NCBI GenBank assembly: GCA_013288825.1
Contig: JABDBC010000023.1
Location: forward strand, 1 to 32,958
Direction of reading: 5' to 3'
Length of the DNA: 32,958 nt
From: Chlamydiota bacterium
GTDB lineage: Bacteria > Chlamydiota > Chlamydiia > Chlamydiales > Parachlamydiaceae
Shown: piece after piece, positions 9,701 through 16,679 of the stretch
How positions within the stretch are numbered: position 1 is the first letter of the stretch
Layout of the letters: each line of letters opens with the position of its first letter
Notes under the pieces: model-generated
The model's database searches: none
Told to the model about the DNA's origin: nothing
What the model saw: only the letters and a program-made list of their open reading frames with translations
Position numbers and translations under genes: made by a program

Positions 9701-9874
9701 TAATCCGCCGCCATCCGCTCCGCGTGTTCCAGTTGAACCTTCTTCTTCTGGATCGCATTGAGATAAGTTGAAATCGGTTGGATCAACCACTCCTGGCATT
9801 CCTCCAAATTCTCTTAGTATCGCATTCATATAGAAACGATCATCGTGTATATTTAAAGGCTTGTCAAAACTCAT
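6722..9874 (-). CDS. Large Ser/Thr-rich hypothetical protein with basic patch, possible effector
   Basis: A 1050-residue protein with no recognised domain. I chose the ATG at 9874 because GGAG stands six bases upstream; an in-frame TTG 21 bases earlier has no such support. Low-complexity segments divide the protein: a Ser/Thr-rich linker at about 75-116, a Ser/Thr/Pro region at 553-570 leading into the basic patch KKTKKIKKKK (571-580, followed by ATSKTK), and a run of eleven Ser at 601-611. Between them are mostly helical stretches (about 117-500 and 620-1050). No signal peptide or transmembrane segment is evident. The basic patch looks like a nuclear localisation signal, which would fit a secreted effector, but it could also bind nucleic acid. 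Function unknown. Confidence 0.75.
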   Translation of the reverse strand: MSFDKPLNIHDDRFYMNAILREFGGMPGVVDPTDFNLSQCDPEEEGSTGTRGADGGGLPEADRRREIDNKITIATTTSLSSTPRTTASPSSSSLSTALYSSSIASSSFSSASSSTGTDPLLLLEIKREVEKEGAKFEGFFALSASIGSLVERTIKVVRPAEAGKFLSLLHTADNAFRKAKELGETEAETKLRRRVLDAPEVVTIRLSRCQKLIEFLQPLFNQYKLIIEKHLSYLTIEQIVHFSRVIVILQLLKRNSLKNAINPTIDKNLTFIIHRISVGNSYEIPEKIQDEQQMVEQSFVALAKQMEDHFNEIAFLNILADIEMEYSLNSFYSRPLSPAKLDEREAIIAHTQVTNLLNDFCMAIFPLIERKISHTKLLITKALTKQNIPVTDRTRLEKLIISKRIELNDHLGTIENALALIKIKVANRKLYAQEDLKTLITIFDRLDSFFKEVENGVKAPISKIKAKKPGDIMGMLSTLMQDFQKMGDDMLDKDDQDELAMPRIFSPATPTTTIGIEALTSNLTLARDSMRQVRYIFKVFLQISRNRIPIEEVPSTSLSLTPTSTPTATPKKTKKIKKKKATSKTKEVAARALSLAPKHTSSSSSSSSSSSPIIVDPTIPRTQFLSWLSYELAIANGVKMSSLPLNGLGSLISPAIATREEVCRSGQITALRQLEIGLEMLFDQRAYLEGAPLPFAGPLHQYVTLLLFLSIQEGLTAKVLSENPTGYRSHDISVILEQLDKIPEGPLKEVVKKLNNLTTVYRYGDDGVHPNKGQIESWTKLMKQMLPLFLASCDAESGKRIEKRLEAYLKEFDRPMAITTSTINAEVSDAQLKRLRVAEGTLKDAIVRLSAFIELSIKSEEEDYKSIKILKALLRQLKIIEAVPYTITMYPHQRQLVISAGMLFISGKQVVELAGIRAAWVQGVADIREAHPKTHHDLRGVHCDIYKLDDGLGEGVVKLIDDLNVGKGFEVPHAICATRARVTESMELMNELMKRAFASGDTLRTWMVSSETDEKRALEAVDGLRERVVTYTERIASLSSTLVASLTAEI

Positions 9875-9989
9875 AAAAAACTCCAATAATATCAAATAGT
9901 TGTATGTTATATAACGTAAGTTTCTTATTATAAATTGTTTTCATATAAATTAAAATAGAGAAATAATTTATTTGTAATTTTGTCTTTTT

Positions 9990-9998
9990 TGGTATAAT
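9990..9998 (+). promoter_or_regulatory. Extended -10 promoter for the gene at 10022
   Basis: TGGTATAAT contains TATAAT (9993-9998) preceded by TG one base upstream, an extended -10 element. A weak -35 candidate, TTGTAA, is at 9972-9977 with a short 15-base spacer. AGGAGG at 10009-10014 is seven bases before the ATG. The surrounding 9900-10000 stretch is very AT-rich and also holds the palindrome GTTATATAAC (9906-9915), a possible operator in this divergent intergenic space. Confidence 0.6.
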
Positions 9999-10021
9999 AG
10001 GGTTAGTTAGGAGGATAGCAT

Positions 10022-10417
10022 ATGACTATGACTACCCATACTATAGCATTATTTGGAGAAGCGGAGAAAGGGGAGTATGAAGCGGCATACTTTTGCCAGA
10101 ATTTGTCTCAATTAGCCGATTATCTTGGGAATCCTCCTCCGAATAGCAAAGGATTGTCTTGTGCAATCCAAGTGCTTCTGTACAATTACAATTTGCTGTT
10201 TTTTCGGGTTCGCGAGGAGGGTTTTAGCAGTCAGGACTATTTATTTGGAGTTTCCTTTCTTGAAAATCAAACGCAGAAGGCATTTAATTTAGATGCTTTG
10301 TATCTTCCGGGAGTAGGGGATTCGAGAATTATTCAGGTAGTACATCCATTTTGTGCAATGCATCATGCGATCATGATTATGACCGAAGCCGACTTTTATG
10401 ACTATTTGACTGCGTAG
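10022..10417 (+). CDS. Hypothetical protein, 131 residues
   Basis: A small soluble protein I do not recognise. It has no signal peptide or membrane segment and is rich in aromatic residues; the C-terminal half contains HPFCAMHHAIMIM. The start is the best supported in this block: AGGAGG seven bases upstream of the ATG and an extended -10 promoter before it. It is transcribed away from the 1050-residue gene and ends 53 bases before the convergent coiled-coil gene. The strong expression signals argue that it is a genuine, independently transcribed gene. No function can be proposed. Confidence 0.75.
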   Translation: MTMTTHTIALFGEAEKGEYEAAYFCQNLSQLADYLGNPPPNSKGLSCAIQVLLYNYNLLFFRVREEGFSSQDYLFGVSFLENQTQKAFNLDALYLPGVGDSRIIQVVHPFCAMHHAIMIMTEADFYDYLTA

Positions 10418-10470
10418 CTTTCGATAAATATGTAATTTTTTCCCAGATGATTCTGAATTCCTCCGCATTT

Positions 10471-10752
10471 TCAGTTGTTCAAATTGTCAAATTTTGTAAA
10501 TATTCTGTCAAGTCGTTGATCAATACTATTAAATTTTTTGAATATCCTATCAAATTGTTGATCAATACTGTCAAATTTTTTAAATATTCTATCAAATCGT
10601 TGATCAATACTATCAAATTTCTTGAGCATCTTATCAAATTGTTGATCAACACTATCAAATCTTTGATCTATTTTATGTGCTAATAGGGCAAATCCACATA
10701 GCATAGGGATTAAAACGCTTCCAATGATGGTCAACATTATTATCCAGTCCAT
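10471..10752 (-). CDS. Membrane-anchored coiled-coil repeat protein
   Basis: A 93-residue protein with one N-terminal transmembrane segment (about 3-25) followed almost entirely by a 14-residue repeat of the form FDSIDQRFDRIFKK, present about four times between residues 30 and 93. Phe, Ile and Leu recur at heptad spacing, so this should form a coiled coil, probably an oligomeric rod on the cytoplasmic or periplasmic side. The repeat is mirrored in the DNA as 42-bp units. The ATG at 10752 has only a weak GAG-containing upstream region. Similar short proteins are seen in many bacteria as poorly characterised coiled-coil genes; no function is assigned here. Confidence 0.7.
   Translation of the reverse strand: MDWIIMLTIIGSVLIPMLCGFALLAHKIDQRFDSVDQQFDKMLKKFDSIDQRFDRIFKKFDSIDQQFDRIFKKFNSIDQRLDRIFTKFDNLNN
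10516..10667. repeat. 42-bp tandem repeat inside a coding region
   Basis: Units start with TTGATCAA at 10516, 10558, 10600 and 10642, an exact 42-base period with the last copy partial. Because 42 is a multiple of three, each unit encodes one 14-residue coiled-coil repeat, so copy-number change would lengthen or shorten the rod without a frameshift. Confidence 0.92.
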
Positions 10753-10925
10753 TGTTTTCTCACTTTATCGTAGAAAAGCACTTTTCTAAAAAAAGCACTG
10801 TAGCATATTAAATCTTAATTTTGCAAATTGGTGCAGCAGAAGATATTCTTTATGATCCTAAGCATGTATTTGAATAAGAAAAGGAAAAATAATAAAGAAG
10901 AACCAGTGCGAGGTTGTGAAAATTT

Positions 10926-11200
10926 GATAAGTGGTTTGTGCCGGCCCTCCGGGACGGTATGTGTTGGTTGGCGCTTACCCAGGCTTCGCTTACCCCTCCG
11001 GGGAGCTTCAGCCTGGGCTATTATGTAAACAGCCCTCCGGGCAGTGTGAAAAGTGATTTTCTAACAAAAGCTCCCGCATACAGCCCGGAGGGTCTGTTCA
11101 CATAATAGCCCAGGCTGAGGCTCCCCGGAGGGGTAAGCGAAGCCTGGGTAAGCGCCAACCTTTACATACCGTCCCGGAGGGCCGGCACAAACCAATTATC
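10926..11200. repeat. 275-bp inverted repeat
   Basis: Arms 10926-11042 and 11083-11200 are near-perfect reverse complements around a 40-base loop. The arms carry GGTTTGTGCCGGCCCTCC, CTTACCCAGGCTTCGCTTAC and CCTCCGGGGAGCTTCAGCC type segments, with repeated CCTCCGGG or CCCGGAGG motifs. GC content is far above the flanking AT-rich DNA. The 760-base stretch 10753-11514 otherwise holds no gene I can support, apart from the small hairpin at 11246-11294. Confidence 0.93.
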
Positions 11201-11245
11201 GATTTTTTCATAGCCTCTGCCTGGTTATTTTGCGTTTCAATAGAT

Positions 11246-11294
11246 TCCACACCTGCGGTTTTGCTCGCAGGGCTCGCGTCACCTTAGGTGTGGA
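11246..11294. other. Hairpin-forming element
   Basis: TCCACACCT (11246-11254) and AGGTGTGGA (11286-11294) are perfect complements enclosing a GC-rich loop that contains TGCGG, CTCGCAGGG and CTCGCG. No T-run follows on either strand. It may be a structured RNA element or a decayed repeat. Low certainty about function. Confidence 0.4.
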
Positions 11295-11374
11295 CTACAG
11301 AATGAGAGAATATAGAGGCAAAAATGACAAAAAATCAAATTCACGGGGATTCAAAATATCAATAATCAACAAAG

Positions 11375-11515
11375 CTAGTATTCATTTGTTTCATCTAGAC
11401 CATCCCCAAGAGATGTATCCCATAGCTCGATTTCAGCGTTTCTTTCAGTATCTTGACTCGCGTCCTGAAACTCTCGTGCAAGTAGCTCTTCTTTTGTTTC
11501 TTGTTCATCTATCAT
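11375..11515 (-). CDS. Small acidic protein, 46 residues, tentative
   Basis: A short open frame starting at the ATG at 11515, preceded by GAGGAG at a spacing of about nine bases. The product MIDEQETKEELLAREFQDAS and onward is strongly acidic and probably helical, ending in DGLDETNEY. It is encoded just downstream of the Hsp70-like gene on the same strand, separated by a copy of the CCACAGAGATCACAGAG repeat. Length is minimal and no homologue is recognised, so it may be fortuitous; the good ribosome binding site is the main argument for it. Confidence 0.35.
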   Translation of the reverse strand: MIDEQETKEELLAREFQDASQDTERNAEIELWDTSLGDGLDETNEY

Positions 11516-11546
11516 TGAAATTTTCTCCTCTTCTCCTCTCCCCTTT

Positions 11547-11568
11547 CTCTGTGATCTCTGTGGTAAAA
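11547..11568. repeat. Solo copy of the CACAGAG module
   Basis: CTCTGTGATCTCTGTGGT followed by AAAA is one arm of the module that forms inverted pairs at 20055-20158 and 30271-30644. Here no facing partner is visible nearby. Confidence 0.85.
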
Positions 11569-11576
11569 AAAACACG

Positions 11577-14306
11577 CTATCCGATCGTCAAACCATGCGG
11601 CAATTGCTCGCCAAACACTTGGTTCTGCTCCTCTTGTGTAAGTTCAGCCTCTGTCAACAACAGCTTCTTCAAACGAGCCTCAGCTTCGCCACCTGCAAAA
11701 CACCTCAAAACACTATCTATTACTTGTTGCGAGACATTTAAATCTCGTCGATCTGTTTTGCGAGCTAAATTCCCTATGATAAAAGCGATGTGGGGGCTTT
11801 GTATTGTCAACAACTTATTAATCCACTTCATCGCTACTTCCGGAGGAACCACATGAGCGAAGGAACCATATGCCAAATGGCGTGCTCCAAGTCGCCCTAT
11901 TGTCCAAAAATCTGCCTCAGAACCATTTTGTGACACGATATAATCAATCAAAGCATCTCCCAATCGTATCTTTGTGGCAACATCGAGCAATTCAAAGGCG
12001 CCTAGAACGCGAATCTTTTCAGAATGGCTGTAAATTTCCCCTTTTCCCTTTGGAGCAATTGCCCCAGACTTCAAGATCGTTGGCAAAATCTCACTCGAGA
12101 GCTGAGCTTGTTGTCCTTTGTTCAATCCACCGGCAATCCTTCGGTAACAGATCCACTGTTGAATTTGTTCCTCTTGCGATTTTTTCCCTTTGAGTTCCCC
12201 GAGCAAGACCTTCCAAAATTCTTTCAAGCGATAGTCATCTAAAGGAAACCCATAACCTGGTCTAAGAAAAAAGCCAGCCAAGTTCCACCATCTCAACGTA
12301 TGTTCGACAGAACGTTTTCGGTTGCCTCCCTGAAGTAATAGAGCATCTGCTAATGCTCTCAACACACTAAGAGACCACTGTTGACGAGAAAGTTGGAGGG
12401 TTTTTTCCAGAACTTCCATTGTTTGTTTGGGATGCAAGCTACCTGTGAACGTCTCAAGAATGACTTCCTTGGCTTTTTGTAGTTGACTGCTATCCAAAAT
12501 TTCATCTTTTCGCCCTTGATTTAGGTTAGAAAGGGTATTGTCTTGCCCTGAAGAGCTGCGCAACTGAAATTCTAAGGCCCATTGATGACTCGTATTTTGA
12601 GATTTCAGCCACAATTCAAGGGTGCCAATTGCTGTGTAGCGTATTCCTAAATGGACTGGAATCTTTTCTGTCGTTGCTTTTCCGGTTTCCTGCTTTCCAA
12701 ATCGCAACACAGTGTTCACTGATGGAAGTGTCTGCAACTCAACAGGATCAATGGCAACGAGATCTCCAGAACGGTCGTGCAAACGTGTATGAGAATGATA
12801 GAGTTGAAACGAAACAGGGGTATTTGGGATCAGCCAAAAGGTAGTTTCGGGCTCGTAGCTGGTTCCTTCTTCACTGCCGCGAGGCAATAGTGTCAGAGCT
12901 TGTATTGCGCCGCTAACATTGACTCCGAGATAATAACCTCGGGCCATTCCTCCCCCAATTTTCACTCCTAAACCGCGACGGGCCTTCCCATAATAAGCGG
13001 CTCCTCTCGATACTGCGTAATCTAGGCTGGCTGAGGGTAGCGTTGTAACATGTTTTTTTGGAAACCATCGATTAAGAGAATGAAGGACCGCCTGCTGAAA
13101 ACAAGCTGCCTTCATCGTACCGCCATTAAATAGCAAATAATCAGGACCGTTCTCGATATTTCCAGAGCTGCTTTCATTAAGAAAAGTTGCCAAATGCTTG
13201 ATGATCGAAGGATCGTCTTCATAGGGCAAGCCCATGCTTCGAAGTCCCTTTGCTTTGTGCAACTGTAATGCTTCATTCCATGAAAAATCTCCAAAAAATC
13301 CTTGTGAGAGAAGCTTTTCCAATTCAGTCCGATTGATTTCAGTAAGGATGCTTCCAGAAATCACTGCAGAGCCGCTTCCCTGTATTGCAATTTTATAAAC
13401 GGCATTGGAATCAGAGGATGCTAACAGGTATTCTTTGGCTTTTCTGGCTTCATGGCATAGCTGCAACCATTGGGTTGTAGATAATTCCCGACCAGTTTTT
13501 TGCTCGAGAAAATGGGCGATGGCGGCATCCATGTTATCGCCGCCAAGCAACAGGTGGTCTCCAACAGCCATTCGCTGAATGGAAAGTTGTCCTTCCCTTT
13601 CAACGACTGTCATTAAACTAAAGTCGGTGGTGCCTCCACCGACGTCACAAACGAGTATTGATTCTCCAGCTTTAAGCTGTTGATTCCAATTCTTTTCATG
13701 TTGGGATAACCAGCTGTAAAAGGCTGCTTGAGGTTCCTCCAAAAGAGTCATGTTGCTAAAGCCTGCCTGCTTAGCAGCTTCGATGGTGAGTGTGCGGGCG
13801 ACCTCATCAAAAGATGCGGGTACGGTCAAAATGATCTCTTGGACTTCAAATTCATTTTCAGGGTCATTTTGTGCAAAAGCGTGATTCCACGACTCCTTGA
13901 TTTGTTCTAAATAGCGGGCTGTGGCTTCTATGGGGCTGATTCGCTGTGCTTGATCGGCAGCATTTAGAGGTAGAATTTTCTCTCGTCGATTAGCAGAGGA
14001 GTGGCATAACCAGCTTTTTGCAGATTGGATAAGTCGTGTTGGAACTCGAGCTCCATGATCGCGAGCAAAGGTTCCTACAAAATAATCGGGATTTTTCTTC
14101 CAAGGGATATCTAAAGCATGTTGTGACCATTCATGCTGCGATGCGGCGTAGTAGAATGACGGGAGATTGGGCAAAGCTTCGATGCGCCCTTCGGAGACTA
14201 GTTGGTGAACGCGAAAGGGTTGAATTGCCAAGTTAGGAAGCTGGATGTCAACGTAGGCAACAGAGCTATTTGTTGTGCCTAAGTCAATTCCTATCAAATA
14301 CCGCAT
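11577..14306 (-). CDS. Non-canonical Hsp70-family chaperone with long C-terminal domain
   Basis: A 909-residue DnaK-related protein. The ATPase half carries the expected motifs: IGIDLGTTNSS (5-15), TVPASF (161-166), DVGGGTTDFS (221-230), LLGGDNMD (253-260) and LFNGGTMKA (392-400). The C-terminal half, about 450 residues, does not look like the DnaK substrate-binding domain; its length and position fit the DUF3731 extension described for a group of bacterial Hsp70 proteins, and no EEVD-like tail is present. I start it at the ATG at 14306 (AGAGG seven bases upstream); the open frame runs 32 codons further upstream but those codons translate the palindrome into Arg-Ala repeats. Partner co-chaperones are not encoded here. 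Probably a specialised chaperone, not the housekeeping DnaK. Confidence 0.88.
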   Translation of the reverse strand: MRYLIGIDLGTTNSSVAYVDIQLPNLAIQPFRVHQLVSEGRIEALPNLPSFYYAASQHEWSQHALDIPWKKNPDYFVGTFARDHGARVPTRLIQSAKSWLCHSSANRREKILPLNAADQAQRISPIEATARYLEQIKESWNHAFAQNDPENEFEVQEIILTVPASFDEVARTLTIEAAKQAGFSNMTLLEEPQAAFYSWLSQHEKNWNQQLKAGESILVCDVGGGTTDFSLMTVVEREGQLSIQRMAVGDHLLLGGDNMDAAIAHFLEQKTGRELSTTQWLQLCHEARKAKEYLLASSDSNAVYKIAIQGSGSAVISGSILTEINRTELEKLLSQGFFGDFSWNEALQLHKAKGLRSMGLPYEDDPSIIKHLATFLNESSSGNIENGPDYLLFNGGTMKAACFQQAVLHSLNRWFPKKHVTTLPSASLDYAVSRGAAYYGKARRGLGVKIGGGMARGYYLGVNVSGAIQALTLLPRGSEEGTSYEPETTFWLIPNTPVSFQLYHSHTRLHDRSGDLVAIDPVELQTLPSVNTVLRFGKQETGKATTEKIPVHLGIRYTAIGTLELWLKSQNTSHQWALEFQLRSSSGQDNTLSNLNQGRKDEILDSSQLQKAKEVILETFTGSLHPKQTMEVLEKTLQLSRQQWSLSVLRALADALLLQGGNRKRSVEHTLRWWNLAGFFLRPGYGFPLDDYRLKEFWKVLLGELKGKKSQEEQIQQWICYRRIAGGLNKGQQAQLSSEILPTILKSGAIAPKGKGEIYSHSEKIRVLGAFELLDVATKIRLGDALIDYIVSQNGSEADFWTIGRLGARHLAYGSFAHVVPPEVAMKWINKLLTIQSPHIAFIIGNLARKTDRRDLNVSQQVIDSVLRCFAGGEAEARLKKLLLTEAELTQEEQNQVFGEQLPHGLTIG

Positions 14307-14324
14307 TACACAACCTCTTAAATT

Positions 14325-14412
14325 ACGTGCCCGTGCCCGTGTGCGTGCCCGTGCCCGAACTAATTTGTCCAATTTGAGTCGGGCACGGGCTCGGGCACGC
14401 ACACGGGCACGT
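14325..14412. repeat. Inverted repeat of GGGCAC/GGGCTC hexamers
   Basis: Arms 14325-14358 and 14379-14412 (34 bases each) face each other across a 20-base AT-rich loop. Both begin or end with ACGTGCCCGT and TGCCCGA; the inner hexamers are permuted between arms by one 6-base unit, a sign of slippage. Related to the palindrome at 1939-2058. It fills the space between the Hsp70 start and the alanine dehydrogenase stop, so it probably lies in the leader of the Hsp70 transcript. Confidence 0.92.
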
Positions 14413-14419
14413 ATTGAGG

Positions 14420-15532
14420 TTAATTGAGCAATGTCATTGGATCGACATATTTGTAACCCAAATCATCAGCAACGTGTTGATTGGTCACATGGCCGAAACA
14501 GATATTAAGACCATCTCGAAGGCCTGCGTGCTCCTTCAATGCTTCCTTATATCCCTTGTTGGCGATTTTCAAGGCATAATCCAATGTTGCATTGGTTAGG
14601 GCCTGTGTCGAAGTCAGAGCACATGCACCTGGCATATTAGTGACGCAATAATGGATGACATCATCGACGATATATGTGGGATCAGTATGTGTCGTCGGTA
14701 GAGATGTTTCGCTGCAGCCCCCTTGGTCGATCGCCACATCGACTAGAACTGAACCAGGGGTCATTTTTTTTATCATCTCTCGCGTGATCAATTTAGGTGC
14801 TGTTTTTCCAGGAATTAAAACAGCTCCTATCACGAGATCGGTCGCGATCAAAGCTTCCTCAATGGAAGTAGAAGTGGAGTAGAGTGTTTTTAAATTCGGT
14901 CCGAAGAGTGCATCAAGTTGGCGAAGGCGATTGAGATCTTTATCAACAATTGTTACGGTAGCTCCCAATCCCATTGCCATACGTGCGGCTTCTGTTCCAA
15001 CAACTCCGCCACCGATGACCAAAACGCGGGCTGGATACACACCGGGGACTCCTCCTAAGAGCAATCCCTTGCCGCCATTATTCAATTGCAGCGTTGTGGC
15101 TCCTACTTGAATGGCAATACGTCCTGCGATTTCGCTCATTGGGACGAGCAAAGGCAACCTTCCGTGTGCATCAGTTACGGTTTCGTAAGCGATTGCTACG
15201 ACTTTTTTTTCAATCAGATGTTTAGTTTGTTCTGGATCCGGAGCCAAGTGTAAGTAACAAAACAGAATTTGACCTTCTTTAAGAAGGAGAAATTCATCGT
15301 TTTGCGGTTCTTTAACTTTTATGATCATTTCGGCTGTATAGATTTCTTTTGCAGTTTCAACGATTTTTGCACCAGCATGCTCGTACATTTCATTTGTGAA
15401 ACCTATTTTTGTTCCTGCATGTTTCTGCACAAGAACCTTGTGTCCGGCTTCGGCAAGCATTCGCACCATTGCAGGAGTTGCTCCTACGCGATATTCGTGA
15501 TTTTTGATCTCTTTTGGTATTCCTATTAGCAT
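14420..15532 (-). CDS. ald: Alanine dehydrogenase
   Basis: A 370-residue enzyme, the usual length, that interconverts L-alanine and pyruvate with NAD and ammonia in the cytoplasm. The N-terminus MLIGIPKEIKNHEYRVG is diagnostic, including the Arg and the following KEIK motif; a Lys-containing VLVQKHAG follows near residue 40. The nucleotide-binding region has VLVIGGGVVGTEAARMAMGL, and the later IPGKTAPKLIT, VLVDVAIDQGG and NMPGACALTSTQAL segments are characteristic. GAGG four bases before the ATG at 15532 supports the start. It lies just downstream of a palindrome-rich divergent region. In an intracellular bacterium it would let host alanine feed pyruvate. Secure call. Confidence 0.97.
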   Translation of the reverse strand: MLIGIPKEIKNHEYRVGATPAMVRMLAEAGHKVLVQKHAGTKIGFTNEMYEHAGAKIVETAKEIYTAEMIIKVKEPQNDEFLLLKEGQILFCYLHLAPDPEQTKHLIEKKVVAIAYETVTDAHGRLPLLVPMSEIAGRIAIQVGATTLQLNNGGKGLLLGGVPGVYPARVLVIGGGVVGTEAARMAMGLGATVTIVDKDLNRLRQLDALFGPNLKTLYSTSTSIEEALIATDLVIGAVLIPGKTAPKLITREMIKKMTPGSVLVDVAIDQGGCSETSLPTTHTDPTYIVDDVIHYCVTNMPGACALTSTQALTNATLDYALKIANKGYKEALKEHAGLRDGLNICFGHVTNQHVADDLGYKYVDPMTLLN

Positions 15533-15604
15533 AAAACCTCGTTGATTAATTGATGATCCATTCTAAACAGATCGTTATTTTGCGCCTATCAAAAATATGC
15601 AGGC

Positions 15605-15807
15605 ACTCGCATCAGGCTAAGGAAGGCAACTCTTAGTAAAAAAATTAAACGCAAAGGCGCAAAGACCCGAAGCCGCAAAGAAAGCAGAGAATATTAAATT
15701 TCCATTTGGATTGAAAAAATATCTTATTCTCTTTGCGGCTTCGGGTCTTTGCGCCTTTGCGTTTAATTTTTTTACTAAGACGTTGCCTTCCTTAGCCTGA
15801 TGCGAGT
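15605..15807. repeat. 203-bp inverted repeat with GCAAAGGCGCAAAG module
   Basis: Arms 15605-15680 and 15731-15807 are nearly perfect complements around a 50-base AT-rich loop. From the outside in they carry ACTCGCATCAGGCTAAGG, a TTAGTAAAAAAATTAAAC stretch, and AACGCAAAGGCGCAAAGAC with CCGAAGCCGCAAAG. The GCGCAAAGGCGCAAAG type motif is a widespread dispersed element in environmental bacterial genomes. It sits between divergently transcribed ald and the pseudouridine synthase, so here it cannot simply be a terminator. Confidence 0.93.
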
Positions 15808-15810
15808 GGT

Positions 15811-15845
15811 TCGGGCGGGGGCTCGGGCTCGGGCGCGTTCACGAA
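15811..15845. repeat. Solo arm of the GGGCTC hexamer repeat
   Basis: TCGGGCGGGGGCTCGGGCTC followed by GGGCGCGTTCACGAA repeats the right arm of 2019-2054 but without a facing partner. It directly abuts the preceding palindrome, four bases from its end. Confidence 0.88.
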
Positions 15846-15965
15846 ATGGATACATCTGCCTATCTAGTGACATTTTTGTGGAAATTGCTGTGGAATAATA
15901 TGATTGCTTTTTAGGTGTACTTTCTTTTATGATAGGTAATAAAAATTCAATCATAGAAGTGAAAA

Positions 15966-16673
15966 ATGGAAAATCCAAAACAAAGATTAAGTAAAGTAAT
16001 GGCTGCAGCAGGGGTCGCCTCTCGCCGTTCGTGTGAAGAAATCATCTTCGCTGGCCGTGTCAAGGTGAACAATTCTGTAGTTTTAATTCCCCAGACAATG
16101 GTCAGTCAACGTGACAGCATTGCTGTGGATAATGAACCTATCTGCGCTACTGCCCAGGAAAAAGTTTACTATATGGTCAATAAGCCCGCTGGTTACATTT
16201 GTTCCAGTAAAGGTGGAGAAAAGTCAAAGCTTGTCGTCGACCTGTTTGAAGGGATCGAGCAACGTCTCTTTACTGTAGGTCGTCTGGATAAGGATACTGA
16301 AGGATTACTGTTGGTGACTAATGATGGCCATTTTGCAAACCAGGTGATCCATCCCTCTTCAAACCTTCCAAAAGAATATTTGGCAAAAACTGACAAAGAG
16401 GTCACTCACGACCATCTTATTGCGATTTCGAATGGGGCATTAGTTGAAGGGATCTTTGTAAAACCTGCAAATGTTACAAAAGTGCGACGTGGTACGGTAA
16501 AAGTGACTGTTACCGAAGGAAAAAAACATGAGGTCCGCATTCTCCTGGAGTCTGCAGGACTGCAAGTGCTGGAACTGAGCCGGATCCGCATCGGAGGATT
16601 GCATTTAGGGGCACTTGAGACCGGGAAATGGCGAGAAATTTCCCAAAATGAACGAGATTCAATTTTTCGGTAA
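15966..16673 (+). CDS. rRNA pseudouridine synthase, RsuA/RluB family
   Basis: A 235-residue enzyme converting a specific uridine of ribosomal RNA to pseudouridine. An S4 RNA-binding domain occupies about residues 5-60 (RLSKVMAAAGVASRRSCEEI, then FAGRVKVN). The catalytic motif GRLDKDTEGLLLVTNDG is at 105-121 with Asp108 as the nucleophile; VNKPAGYICS (71-80) and the late KKHEVRILLE segment also fit. Whether the target is 16S or 23S rRNA cannot be decided by eye; the length suits RluB/RsuA. The ATG at 15966 is used. The Rsm22-like gene follows after six bases, so this is the first gene of a ribosome-modification operon. Upstream DNA is a dense repeat region. Confidence 0.92.
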   Translation: MENPKQRLSKVMAAAGVASRRSCEEIIFAGRVKVNNSVVLIPQTMVSQRDSIAVDNEPICATAQEKVYYMVNKPAGYICSSKGGEKSKLVVDLFEGIEQRLFTVGRLDKDTEGLLLVTNDGHFANQVIHPSSNLPKEYLAKTDKEVTHDHLIAISNGALVEGIFVKPANVTKVRRGTVKVTVTEGKKHEVRILLESAGLQVLELSRIRIGGLHLGALETGKWREISQNERDSIFR

Positions 16674-16679
16674 AAATGT

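Noticed and set aside
10828-11028. 66-codon frame with SGLCRPSGTVCVG
   Set aside because: Its second half is the left arm of the 275-bp palindrome and no start signal is visible.
11230-11856. 208-codon plus-strand frame
   Set aside because: It overlaps the Hsp70 3' end antisense, starts within a structured repeat-like region, and its composition looks non-coding.
14307-14402. N-terminal extension of the Hsp70 with Arg-Ala repeats
   Set aside because: The extra 32 codons translate the GGGCNC palindrome; the ATG at 14306 has a proper ribosome binding site and starts the IGIDLGTT motif at the normal distance.
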